In this document: one piece after another, positions 1-7,475 of the stretch | How the letters are laid out: every line of letters starts with the position of its first letter | How positions within the stretch are numbered: position 1 is the first letter of the stretch | Program-made: the position numbers and the translations under genes | Notes under the pieces: model-generated | Database searches by the model: none | What the model saw: only the letters and a program-made list of their open reading frames with translations | Told to the model about the DNA's origin: nothing | NCBI RefSeq assembly: GCF_016482785.1 | Contig: NZ_JAEMXM010000012.1 | Location: 62,001-126,000 of the forward strand | DNA length: 64,000 nt | Reading direction: 5' to 3' | Source of the DNA: Paenibacillus alkalitolerans | Lineage (GTDB): Bacteria > Bacillota > Bacilli > Paenibacillales > YIM-B00363

Positions 1-710
1 GTCGGAACGATAGCGGGTAAGTCCACATACCGAATCATTTGCCATCTGCTGGCGCCGTCCATCTTCGCCGAATCGTACAGCTGCGGATCGACATTCGACA
101 ACGCCGCCAAATAAATAATGCTGTTCCATCCGCAGTGCTGCCATATGTCCGACAGCACATATACCGGTATAAAGGTATTTGTGGACGCGAGCAAATTGAT
201 ATCGCCCATTCCGGCCGATTTCATGAAGTGCCCGACAATGCCCGTTTCCGGCGACAGCAGGACGTTGAGCATCCCCACGAGCACGATGGTCGATATGAAG
301 TGGGGCATATATACCGTGGTTTGCATTGTTTGTTTCACATGTTTGTTTCTGAGCTGATTGATGATCAACGCCAAAATGATGGGCGCGGGAAACCCCAATA
401 CGATTGACGCCAAGCTGATGAAAAACGTATTCCTCATCAAATCGGTAAACATATAGCTGTTGATAAACTGTTCGAAGTAATACAATCCGCGCCATTCTCC
501 GCCGGTAAGCCCTTTGCTGAAATCATAGTCGCGGAAAGCCAATTGGATGCCGTACATCGGCACATAGTTAAAAATGAAAATGATAAGTATGGCCGGCACT
601 ATCATGATCCACAATTGGTAGTCGCGCTTAAACGTATTGAAAACCGTCGGATGGCTTGCCGTCCGGACCGCGGCCGGATGATCGGCGGCAGTTCTCATCT
701 GAGAGCTCAT
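1..710 (-). CDS. Sugar ABC transporter permease, LplB type (3' end outside window)
   Basis: This is an inner-membrane permease of a binding-protein-dependent carbohydrate ABC importer (LplB/YteP-like family). The reading frame is open from the ATG at 710 to the window edge, about 236 codons, so the C-terminal part is missing. A GAGGGGTG ribosome binding site lies just upstream of the ATG. The translation has a short cytoplasmic N-terminus, then a hydrophobic segment (LWIMIVPAILIIFIF) followed by VPMYGIQLAFRDY, which is typical of this family. Further membrane segments and the start of the cytoplasmic EAA-type loop (DGASRWQMIRYVDLPAI) follow. It sits downstream of the lipoprotein gene at 794-2434 on the same strand, so the two are probably co-transcribed. 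The sugar is unknown. Confidence 0.88.
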   Translation of the reverse strand, partial: MSSQMRTAADHPAAVRTASHPTVFNTFKRDYQLWIMIVPAILIIFIFNYVPMYGIQLAFRDYDFSKGLTGGEWRGLYYFEQFINSYMFTDLMRNTFFISLASIVLGFPAPIILALIINQLRNKHVKQTMQTTVYMPHFISTIVLVGMLNVLLSPETGIVGHFMKSAGMGDINLLASTNTFIPVYVLSDIWQHCGWNSIIYLAALSNVDPQLYDSAKMDGASRWQMIRYVDLPAIVP

Positions 711-793
711 AGCGAATTCACCCCTCAAGGTAAGCGGATGCCATACCGCAGTTCCGTGCGCGGTATAGCATCCGCCGTCAGGATATTCTTCTC

Positions 794-2434
794 TTACATC
801 TTGCTCATGTACTCATCGTAGTATTTTTGCATGATCTCCAAGTTTTGCTTCAGACCGGCTTTTTCGCATTCTTTGACAAAGGCATCCCACTCGGCTTCGA
901 TACCGCCTTTGGTCACCCATTGCGCGAACTTGGTTTTTGCCAAATTGTCCAGGTTCGTGTTGTTCAAGCTTAACGTGTTGTTGTCCGGAGTAGAATATTT
1001 AATGAACATGCCGGGGAATACATCTTTGTTCACATCCACGCTTAGTGCGTTCTTCATCGGCTCGGACTGTTCGAGAACTTCCTGCATATCCGTGCCGAGG
1101 GTCAACTGAAGCGAATCGGAAATATACATCGGACCGGCATCGGCCATCGTCGACGTCCACTTCCACGTTCCGGGATCCATCTTCGGATCTTCCGGCGGCA
1201 GCACGCTGTAAGTCCCGTCACCGTTATCCTTGATGTTCGGGCCGATCGAGCCGAACAGCACCTGCATGCTCACTGTAGGGTTATACAACTCGTTGATGAA
1301 TTTCATGGCCGCTTCTTTGTTCTTCGTCTTAGCCGACATGACGATATGATTGACGCCGTAGTTCAATGAGTTGTAGTCGTAGCTCCACGATATTTTGCCG
1401 GTATAATCGGGCGTCACCTTTAACGGAGACATCGATGCATACTGCGGAGCGAGCTGAGGTCCCACCCGGTCCGAAGCTACCCATCCCCAAGTGAAGCCGA
1501 CCTTCGCCGTATCCCCCGAACCGCGGGCGACGGACTGGTACTTCGTGTAATCGTGGGTGAATACTTCAGGGTTGATCAACCCGGCTTTATAGAGCTTGTT
1601 CAAAAATGCCACCAAAGTTTTGAAACGGTCGTCCGTGAGAAAATTTTTCACTTGGCCGTCTTCCACGAAATAGCCTTGGCCGCTTCCGTCGGTTAGCGTA
1701 ATGCCCATGCTGCCCAACAGTACGGCGGGGTTGAAATATCCGCCGATGCCGCCCGGCCAGTCCATTGGGATTTCGTCGCTCGGGTCGCCGTTGCCGTTCG
1801 CGTCCTTCTCTTTGAACGCGACTAGAACGTCATACAATTCGTCCCATGTCGTCGGCATTTGCAACCCGAGGTTGTCCAGCCACTTCTGATTAATGTATTG
1901 TCTTGTCGCGGATGCCGGCCAAAATCTTTGGTATTTCGGCAATCCGTAAATTTTTCCGTCCGCTTGAGTCGCAATGATTTTAGTTTCCGGTTTTTCTTCG
2001 AACATCATTTGTACATTTGGAGCGTGCTGAGGGACCAATTCCGACAAATCTTGAAACAAACCTTGGAATTGCGCGAAATCGGCGTCGGTGATGACATTTC
2101 CGCCGACGAACAAATCCGGAACGTCGCCGCTCGCAAGCAATGTGCCTTTCTTCTGTCCCCAGTCGGCCGTGATTTCCTGCCACTCGATGTCCACTCCTGC
2201 GGCATCTTCCGCTTTTTGCAGCCATTCCATCTCTGCAAGCGGTTTCGTTAACGGGTGTTTTACCATGATGGCGGTTAATTTTACTTTGGCGCCGCCATTG
2301 TCGTTGCCGGCATTTCCTGATGAATCGCTTGTTCCGCCGTTGTCCCCGGGTGCGGAGCCTGAACCGCTGCAGCCTGTCAACACTGCTGTAGTAACCAAGA
2401 CCAGCGACAGGAAAAGCGCTAACTTCTTTCGCAT
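794..2434 (-). CDS. Extracellular sugar-binding lipoprotein, LplA-like
   Basis: This is the substrate-binding subunit of a carbohydrate ABC importer, anchored to the outer face of the membrane. The 546-residue protein starts with a lipoprotein signal peptide: MRKK, a hydrophobic core, then LTGC with the lipid-modified Cys at residue 22. A Ser/Gly/Asn-rich linker leads into a type I solute-binding fold. The length of about 540 residues fits the LplA group used for oligo- or polysaccharide fragments. The start at 2434 has a GGGGG-containing ribosome binding site. The permease gene follows 83 nt downstream and a Cache-AraC regulator lies upstream, a common Paenibacillus arrangement. Two cre-like boxes precede the gene, so catabolite repression is likely. 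Confidence 0.92.
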   Translation of the reverse strand: MRKKLALFLSLVLVTTAVLTGCSGSGSAPGDNGGTSDSSGNAGNDNGGAKVKLTAIMVKHPLTKPLAEMEWLQKAEDAAGVDIEWQEITADWGQKKGTLLASGDVPDLFVGGNVITDADFAQFQGLFQDLSELVPQHAPNVQMMFEEKPETKIIATQADGKIYGLPKYQRFWPASATRQYINQKWLDNLGLQMPTTWDELYDVLVAFKEKDANGNGDPSDEIPMDWPGGIGGYFNPAVLLGSMGITLTDGSGQGYFVEDGQVKNFLTDDRFKTLVAFLNKLYKAGLINPEVFTHDYTKYQSVARGSGDTAKVGFTWGWVASDRVGPQLAPQYASMSPLKVTPDYTGKISWSYDYNSLNYGVNHIVMSAKTKNKEAAMKFINELYNPTVSMQVLFGSIGPNIKDNGDGTYSVLPPEDPKMDPGTWKWTSTMADAGPMYISDSLQLTLGTDMQEVLEQSEPMKNALSVDVNKDVFPGMFIKYSTPDNNTLSLNNTNLDNLAKTKFAQWVTKGGIEAEWDAFVKECEKAGLKQNLEIMQKYYDEYMSKM

Positions 2435-2479
2435 TGCACTACCCCCATATAATTAGTGGATTGCCGGTTGCGCCTTTTA

Positions 2480-2493
2480 CGCAAGCGCTTTCA
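2480..2493 (-). promoter_or_regulatory. Candidate cre (CcpA) box 1
   Basis: Read on the minus strand the 14 bases are TGAAAGCGCTTGCG. They match the Bacillota catabolite-responsive element consensus TGWAARCGYTWNCW at every position but the last. The site lies about 46 nt upstream of the lipoprotein start at 2434, where CcpA binding could block expression of the sugar transporter. CcpA binding is inferred from the motif alone. Confidence 0.5.
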
Positions 2494-2564
2494 CCCGGCA
2501 CCTTAAATGTAATCCTTCGATCAAAGCGTCGTATACGGACATTTTTTGGAAGGTAGTCATTTTT

Positions 2565-2578
2565 TGAAAACGCTTTAA
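2565..2578 (-). promoter_or_regulatory. Candidate cre (CcpA) box 2
   Basis: The plus-strand bases TGAAAACGCTTTAA match the cre consensus except at one position. The element is near-palindromic, so orientation matters little. It lies 131 nt upstream of the lipoprotein gene and about 85 nt beyond the 3' end of the AraC regulator gene. A second box so close to the first strengthens the case that the transporter is under catabolite control. Confidence 0.42.
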
Positions 2579-2663
2579 TAGCAAGCCCTGAATGCGATTG
2601 CGGAAGTGGAGTTTCCTAAGCATTAGAAAATTGCATATTGTTCAAAAAATGCGCATCGCCGCC

Positions 2664-4928
2664 TCACTTATTCGATTCGCGGTATTGGCCGGGCGTTGTG
2701 CCTACAATTTTTTTGAAAGAGCGAATGAAACTCGATGTATTGGAATAGCCTACCTTTTGAGAAATGAATTCCAGCGGTTCATCCGTGCTCCGGAGAAGTT
2801 GGATCGATTTCTGAATTCGAAGCCGGTCCACATATTCCTTGAAGTTTTGGCCGAACGTTTTCTTGAAATAGTGGCTGAAGTTGGACAGCGACATATTGAA
2901 ATGATCGGCAATGAGCTGAAGTGAGAAGTCGGGATCCATGCCTCTCTTTTCAATAAAAGCCAAGATCTCTTCCATAGAGGCGGTTCGGGACACCGGCTGC
3001 GCTTCACGAATGAAATCGCACAACTTGCCGCAGCTTTCCCGCAAAATATCTGCCATCTGCTTGATTGTGTAACGTTGGAGGAAAGCGACGCCGGTCAATT
3101 GCAGATAGCTTTGATCGTCCCGGCGGAAGCGCTGCAGTCCGTTGAAAATCAAGCTGATCGTGTTCAAATACAGCGTTCTCACCATATGCGGAGGCGTCGC
3201 TTCGCTGCCAATGTTATCGATAATGCGTTCTATCACCGCTTCGATGGAGGAGACGTCGTTCTTCAATATGAAAAGCTCGAGCGATTGCATCAGTTCGGCA
3301 AAGTAAGAAACAGAGCTGACCTGTTCAATCTTGATTTCGTCGAATGAGAGCACCGAATATTGTTTCCGGAAGCGGAGATGCTCGGCCGCGCGCAATGCTT
3401 GCAAATATGAGCTGTGAATCCCTTCGGGCGAACTTTGCGGCGTTCCGGCGCCGATAAGCGTGCGAATGCTTGTCCGATCCGTCAACTCCCGCTGAAGTTG
3501 GTCGAGGAACGCCTTCAACTGAAAACCCCGCGAATGGCAGCAGATGAAAACCATTTCTTGCGTATAGATGCTCTTGCAGAAGTATCCCTCAAGACCTTCC
3601 GGCAGGCTGTTTTCAATGCTCCGGCAATAGGTCTCGACGGAACCGAAGCTTTCTTCTCCCGCGTCGAATGTAAGCACCGCAACCGCGAAATAAGGATGCT
3701 TGAAGGACAAGCCGTATGCGGCGGCTTCGCTTTCGAACGCTTCCCAAGAAGGGTAACGGCCGCTCACGAGCTCGAACAACAAATTATCCCGCACGACCGG
3801 AAACGTGCTTTTCAATTTCTCATCCAGCTTGCTGTTGGCGGAGGAAAGCTGGTCAAGCGCATACCGTATCGTATCGATTTCGTTCATTCGTCTCGGTTCG
3901 CTTGGCGTAAAGATGTTTGCGGCGAAATGGACCAGCCGTTTGATCGGATCATAATTTTTGCGGATGGATACGTAGATGACGACGACCTCGAGCAGCAAAA
4001 TCGCGACGAGAATGATTACGGTGTTACGCTGAATCGACCGGATATCCTGCACCGTCTCCGTCACAGGGACCAAGCTGACATATTTCCAGCCGTTCATATC
4101 CGAAACGTCGTACGAGACGATGAAGGATTCGCCGTTAATCAGGTAAATGCCCGAGCCGGACCGGCTTTCGCTTCCGCCTAAGCGGGAGACGAGGTCCTTG
4201 AAATCGCGCGAATCGCTGTAGTCCGTCTGATTCGAAGCGACCAACCGGTTTCCTTGTTCGTCGAAAATAAAGAAATTCCCGTTGTAAGCCTCGGAAACCG
4301 ACTTCATCATTCGGATAATCGTATGTTCCCTGACCATAATCAATACCGCGCCGGGGGAGTTGGGGCCGCCGAGCGGAAGAGGCAGCAGAAACGTCAGCAT
4401 CCGTGCCCGGTTGTTTCCCGGCACGATGACGTTCTCCGCCGCCCTGACAGTGGGGGCAGTCAGATTGTTCAATTGCTCGAACATCTCCTTTTGCGGCCAG
4501 TCGGGATAATAATATCCGAATCCGGGAGTCTCGAAATCCTGCACGCTGTATGCGCTTCCCGTCTTGGAAAACAGGTAGCCCGTGCTTTTCACATAGAATA
4601 AAGTGTTGTCGATGAAAGCGTCCGTCGCATTGTATTTCCGCATTTCGTTGGCAATCAGGACTCTTACGTAATCGTCGTCCCCTGCAAGGTAAAGTTTCAT
4701 CTGCGGATTACGCACAAGCTCGGACGGCAAATTATACACGTACCGCGTAAAAATATCCATCGAATTCATAACCTGTTCGGTGATATGCGCGTTCCAATCC
4801 ATTTCCTTTTCTTTAACGATGTCGGTCGAATACGGGTAATAATAGAATATTATTACTATTATTGGTAAAAAGAGTACCGCCATATAAGATATTAACAATC
4901 TAATTAACAAGTTAGATCTGTTTTTCAA
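2664..4928 (-). CDS. Membrane-bound Cache-AraC transcriptional regulator (YesS-like)
   Basis: This is a 754-residue one-component regulator that probably senses an extracellular signal and activates the adjacent sugar ABC genes. It has an N-terminal transmembrane helix (LLISYMAVLFLPIIVIIF), a large extracellular Cache-like sensor region to about residue 290, and a second membrane helix (NTVIILVAILLLEVVVIYV). A cytoplasmic linker region follows. The C-terminal AraC/XylS DNA-binding domain of about 100 residues contains FSHYFKKTFGQNFKEY and the second helix pair ending in TPGQYRE. The length matches B. subtilis YesS-type proteins (about 760 residues). The start is a TTG at 4928 preceded by a CAGGTGAG ribosome binding site; no good ATG alternative exists. 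The substrate is unknown. Confidence 0.9.
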   Translation of the reverse strand: MKNRSNLLIRLLISYMAVLFLPIIVIIFYYYPYSTDIVKEKEMDWNAHITEQVMNSMDIFTRYVYNLPSELVRNPQMKLYLAGDDDYVRVLIANEMRKYNATDAFIDNTLFYVKSTGYLFSKTGSAYSVQDFETPGFGYYYPDWPQKEMFEQLNNLTAPTVRAAENVIVPGNNRARMLTFLLPLPLGGPNSPGAVLIMVREHTIIRMMKSVSEAYNGNFFIFDEQGNRLVASNQTDYSDSRDFKDLVSRLGGSESRSGSGIYLINGESFIVSYDVSDMNGWKYVSLVPVTETVQDIRSIQRNTVIILVAILLLEVVVIYVSIRKNYDPIKRLVHFAANIFTPSEPRRMNEIDTIRYALDQLSSANSKLDEKLKSTFPVVRDNLLFELVSGRYPSWEAFESEAAAYGLSFKHPYFAVAVLTFDAGEESFGSVETYCRSIENSLPEGLEGYFCKSIYTQEMVFICCHSRGFQLKAFLDQLQRELTDRTSIRTLIGAGTPQSSPEGIHSSYLQALRAAEHLRFRKQYSVLSFDEIKIEQVSSVSYFAELMQSLELFILKNDVSSIEAVIERIIDNIGSEATPPHMVRTLYLNTISLIFNGLQRFRRDDQSYLQLTGVAFLQRYTIKQMADILRESCGKLCDFIREAQPVSRTASMEEILAFIEKRGMDPDFSLQLIADHFNMSLSNFSHYFKKTFGQNFKEYVDRLRIQKSIQLLRSTDEPLEFISQKVGYSNTSSFIRSFKKIVGTTPGQYRESNK

Positions 4929-5094
4929 ATACGCTCACCTGCCTGGAATGTTAGTATGTGGAACTCACTTATATTATTAGAAGATACAATTATTATGACG
5001 AATACTCCGTTTGAAGTATTTCTTTTATTATAAAGTAATGTAAGCGGATACACTTTGTCGAGAACTACGTACTTTTCGCACAATATTATCATAT

Positions 5095-5475
5095 AGTGAA
5101 ACAAGCGTACACGCTTCGCGCCCATCTTGTTTTACACCGGCACAACGCGGTTCATTCGTGCACCACGGTGTTTCACTATGAAACAAGGCGGCTGTTCTGC
5201 ACGCTTCTTGTTTCACATCGGCACAACGCGGTTCATTCGTGCACCACGGTGTTTCACTATGAAACAAGGCGGCTGTTCTGCACGCTTCTTGTTTCACATC
5301 GGCACAACGCGGTTCATTCGTGCACCACGGTGTTTCACTATGAAACAAGGCGGCTGTTCTGCACGCTTCTTGTTTCACATCGGCACAACGTGGTTCATTC
5401 GTGCACCACGGTGTTTCACTATGAAACAAGCGTACACCGCTTCGCGCCCATCTTGTTTCACATCGGCAGCGTTCA
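5095..5475. repeat. Tandem 81-bp hairpin repeat array (five units)
   Basis: The invariant tract TTCATTCGTGCACCACG recurs at 5151, 5232, 5313 and 5394, exactly 81 bp apart. Each unit contains TGAAACAAG followed about 21 nt later by its exact reverse complement CTTGTTTCA, so each can fold as a stem with a variable loop. Three inner units share the same loop and are nearly identical. The two outer units carry a different loop (CGTACAC/CGCTTCGCGCCCAT), so the array is A-B-B-B-A. Because 81 is divisible by three, both strands show long spurious open frames here. Just beyond it, GTTCACATCCGTTGC occurs twice more (near 5469 and 5509). No coding function is supported; the role is unknown. Confidence 0.85.
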
Positions 5476-5657
5476 CATCCGTTGCTCGCAGCGTAGTCCA
5501 ACCTGCGTTCACATCCGTTGCCCGCAGCCGAAAATCGCGTACATTCCAACAACAACTTGCAGAAGGAAAACGTGCGAATGCCGGCTAATATATATAATAT
5601 AAACTATTGCAAGTAAGGAAGCGCGAGGGATTGCTATGATCATGACCTTCGGTAACC

Positions 5658-5738
5658 GCCCGGTGCAGTTGAAATAATCTGGTAACAGATTGTACCGGGC
5701 AAACGAATATTTGTTATCAGTGATCAGTCAACTGCACC
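5658..5738 (+). promoter_or_regulatory. Structured region with mutually exclusive stems before the methyltransferase gene
   Basis: Two perfect long-range pairings compete. GCCCGGT at 5658-5664 pairs with ACCGGGC at 5694-5700 and encloses a small stem-loop (AATCTG/CAGATT, 5676-5691). GGTGCAGTTGA at 5662-5672 pairs with TCAACTGCACC at 5728-5738. The shared GGT prevents both from forming together, as in switching leaders. The region ends about 48 nt before the methyltransferase start. No known riboswitch class was recognised, and there is no U-tract after the second stem. It could equally be the inverted ends of a small mobile repeat. Confidence 0.4.
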
Positions 5739-5785
5739 TATCACATTGATAATTATTACAAAATGTGAGAGGGGTACAGTTCAGA

Positions 5786-6541
5786 ATGAATTGTGAACAA
5801 TTGAAATCGTTATGGATATCCGAGGAAAGAAAGACGTTCAAAGGTTGGGATTTTTCTTATTTGGCAGGCCGCGCGTCGGAAGAACAACTTCCTTGGGATT
5901 ACAGGTCTATCGTATTAACGCACATGGGTAGCGGCAAGAACATGCTTGATATGGGAACCGGCGGAGGAGAGTTCCTGTTGTCACTCGATCCACCGAAAGG
6001 GAAAACATTCGCAACGGAAGGTTATGCTCCCAATTACGAGCTATGCAAACGAACATTACCCGACTACGGGATAGATGTCCGTCAAGTGCATGATGATCGG
6101 GAGCTGCCTTTCGAGGATCATTTTTTCGATCTCATCATTAACCGGCACGAAGCTTTCGACGCTCAAGAAGTGTTCAGAATTTTGAAGCCCGGGGGAATGT
6201 TTGTTACGCAGCAAGTAGGCGGTCAAAATAACAGGGAACTGTCGAAATTATTGTTGGGTAACGATTCCAATATCATTGATGCGGCATTCGGACTCGGTTC
6301 GGCAATGGAGGAAATAAGCCGAAGCGGTCTTACGATTGTAGAAGGGAAGGAATTTTTCCCAATTCTTACCTTCTACGATGTAGGCGCTTTGGTATACTTC
6401 GCGAAAGTAATTGAGTGGGAGTTTCCGGGTTTTTCTGTGGACAGATGCTATGACAAACTGTGCTTTTTGCAAGAACAAGTGGAACAACAAGGTTGCATTC
6501 AAAGCACCGAACACAGATTTCTGATCGTTGCCCGCAAATAG
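5786..6541 (+). CDS. Class I SAM-dependent methyltransferase
   Basis: This 251-residue protein has a Rossmann-type S-adenosylmethionine domain. Motif I is LDMGTGGGEF at residues 54-63, followed by an acidic position after strand 2 (TEGYAP). A post-motif region LPFEDHFFDLI and the conserved RILKPGG turn lie near residue 137. The substrate cannot be inferred. The start chosen is the ATG at 5786, with GAGAGGGG at 5767-5774 as ribosome binding site; a longer frame from a GTG at 5765 would overlap that site. The gene stands alone between the repeat region and a small minus-strand gene. The structured leader upstream may control it. Confidence 0.85.
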   Translation: MNCEQLKSLWISEERKTFKGWDFSYLAGRASEEQLPWDYRSIVLTHMGSGKNMLDMGTGGGEFLLSLDPPKGKTFATEGYAPNYELCKRTLPDYGIDVRQVHDDRELPFEDHFFDLIINRHEAFDAQEVFRILKPGGMFVTQQVGGQNNRELSKLLLGNDSNIIDAAFGLGSAMEEISRSGLTIVEGKEFFPILTFYDVGALVYFAKVIEWEFPGFSVDRCYDKLCFLQEQVEQQGCIQSTEHRFLIVARK

Positions 6542-6592
6542 TCCGCAGGCTGCCGGCCGGAAAGCGCCGGGAGGCAGCCTGTCCAATACAAG

Positions 6593-6769
6593 TTAAACGC
6601 TTTCAGAGTAATGCAGACGAACCGGCTTGCTAATTTCCGCGTAATTTTCGTCAATGTCCGTTTTAATGGATTCTATGATATATAGAACATCTTTTTTTAT
6701 CTTCTGGTCGTCTATCGTATTTACGAGTTGCTCCAAATAATCGAATCTCGCTTTGGTAGAAAATTTCAT
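6593..6769 (-). CDS. Small hypothetical protein (58 residues)
   Basis: This is a short charged protein of unknown function, beginning MKFSTKARFDYLEQLV. It appears fully helical, with a regular pattern of hydrophobic residues and alternating Lys/Asp/Glu, as in small soluble helical-hairpin proteins. No membrane segment or cysteine is present. The ATG at 6769 was chosen because GGTGGTG lies six bases upstream; five further upstream codons would cover that site. It is convergent with the methyltransferase gene (52-nt gap) and divergent from the alkyltransferase-like gene. Confidence 0.6.
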   Translation of the reverse strand: MKFSTKARFDYLEQLVNTIDDQKIKKDVLYIIESIKTDIDENYAEISKPVRLHYSESV

Positions 6770-6860
6770 TCTTATCACCACCATTCTATATAATTCGTAA
6801 TACAGTTAATATTTAAGGGGATTGCAGTAAAATAAATGCAGGCAGGTGTGCTGAAAAGAG

Positions 6861-7175
6861 ATGCAGCCTTATACACAGCGTGTAGTCGAGATCATTAAGA
6901 GCATTCCGGAAGGCCAGGTCATGACATACGGGCAAATCGCGGAACTAGCCGGAAGCCGGAGAGGGGCGCGGCAAGTCGTTCGAATTCTGCATTCGCTAAG
7001 CGCCGCATATGGGCTGCCTTGGCACAGGGTTGTGAACGCCAAGGGAGAAATCGTAATAAAAGACGAGGAATCGCGCTATGTACAACAACTGTACTTGCAG
7101 CGTGAAGGCGTCACGTTCGCCGGCAACGGCCGTGTCGATTTGGAAAGCTGCCGGTACATTCCGGACCGGAGCTGA
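6861..7175 (+). CDS. Alkyltransferase-like protein (ATL), MGMT family without the active cysteine
   Basis: This 104-residue protein matches the C-terminal DNA-binding domain of O6-alkylguanine-DNA alkyltransferases. It has VMTYGQIAELAG (residues 20-31), RGARQVVR with the base-flipping Arg near 37, and PWHRVVN at 53-59. Active alkyltransferases have PCHRV here; the reactive Cys is replaced by Trp. Such ATL proteins bind alkylated guanine but cannot repair it, and hand the lesion to nucleotide excision repair. The length is normal for an ATL. The ATG at 6861 follows a weak AAAAGAG site. A small basic protein gene follows about 80 nt later. The assignment is confident; the role is from family knowledge. 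Confidence 0.9.
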   Translation: MQPYTQRVVEIIKSIPEGQVMTYGQIAELAGSRRGARQVVRILHSLSAAYGLPWHRVVNAKGEIVIKDEESRYVQQLYLQREGVTFAGNGRVDLESCRYIPDRS

Positions 7176-7256
7176 CGGCGGCTTTACAAAATTTTGTTGC
7201 TTGCGTTATATTTGGGGATATTATACTTTACGACTTACGAATGGGGTTGCCGGTGA

Positions 7257-7427
7257 ATGTCTAAGAAAATATCGCTTGCGGAGGCAGTCAAACAGAAGCT
7301 TGCGCAGAAGAAAGAAGAACAATTGGCCGCTAAGAAGCAGCAGAAGCATGCGCCAAGCCCGAATCAACAGATGAAAAGCCAAATTACGAAGAAGCCGAAC
7401 AATCAAAAAAAACGAACCGGCGTGTAG
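7257..7427 (+). CDS. Small lysine/glutamine-rich protein (56 residues)
   Basis: A short frame runs from ATG 7257 to TAG 7427 and begins MSKKISLAEAVKQKLAQ. It is strongly basic, rich in Lys, Gln and Ala, with no hydrophobic stretch. The first half looks like an amphipathic helix and the tail is disordered (KKPNNQKKRTGV). It ends seven bases before a strong terminator, which supports it as the last gene of a transcript. The ribosome binding site is weak (a GGTTGCCGGTGA context). No function is recognised. It could be a nucleic-acid-binding peptide, but that is a guess from charge. Confidence 0.55.
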   Translation: MSKKISLAEAVKQKLAQKKEEQLAAKKQQKHAPSPNQQMKSQITKKPNNQKKRTGV

Positions 7428-7433
7428 CGGGAC

Positions 7434-7461
7434 AAAGGCTTGAGAAATCAGGCCTTTTTTT
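7434..7461 (+). terminator. Rho-independent terminator after the small basic protein gene
   Basis: AAAGGCTTGA (7434-7443) pairs with TCAGGCCTTT (7448-7457) through a ten-base stem with one U-G pair, closed by a GAAA tetraloop. A T-run to 7461 follows. It separates the ATL/small-protein transcript from the sigma factor gene whose ribosome binding site starts three bases later. Confidence 0.85.
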
Positions 7462-7475
7462 GCAAGGAGGAAGTA

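Noticed and set aside
3414-4181. 255-codon plus-strand frame opposite the Cache-AraC gene
   Set aside because: Antisense shadow with no start signal or recognisable domain.
5095-5475. CRISPR array
   Set aside because: The whole 81-bp unit is conserved, the variable part has only two versions, and no cas gene is present. There are no unique spacers.
5028-5602. Long open frames on both strands over the 81-bp repeats
   Set aside because: The unit length is a multiple of three, so any stop-free unit yields long frames. There are no ribosome binding sites and the products are simple repeats.
7176-7256. tRNA or other structured RNA between the ATL and small basic genes
   Set aside because: No cloverleaf or T-loop sequence was found here or elsewhere in the window.
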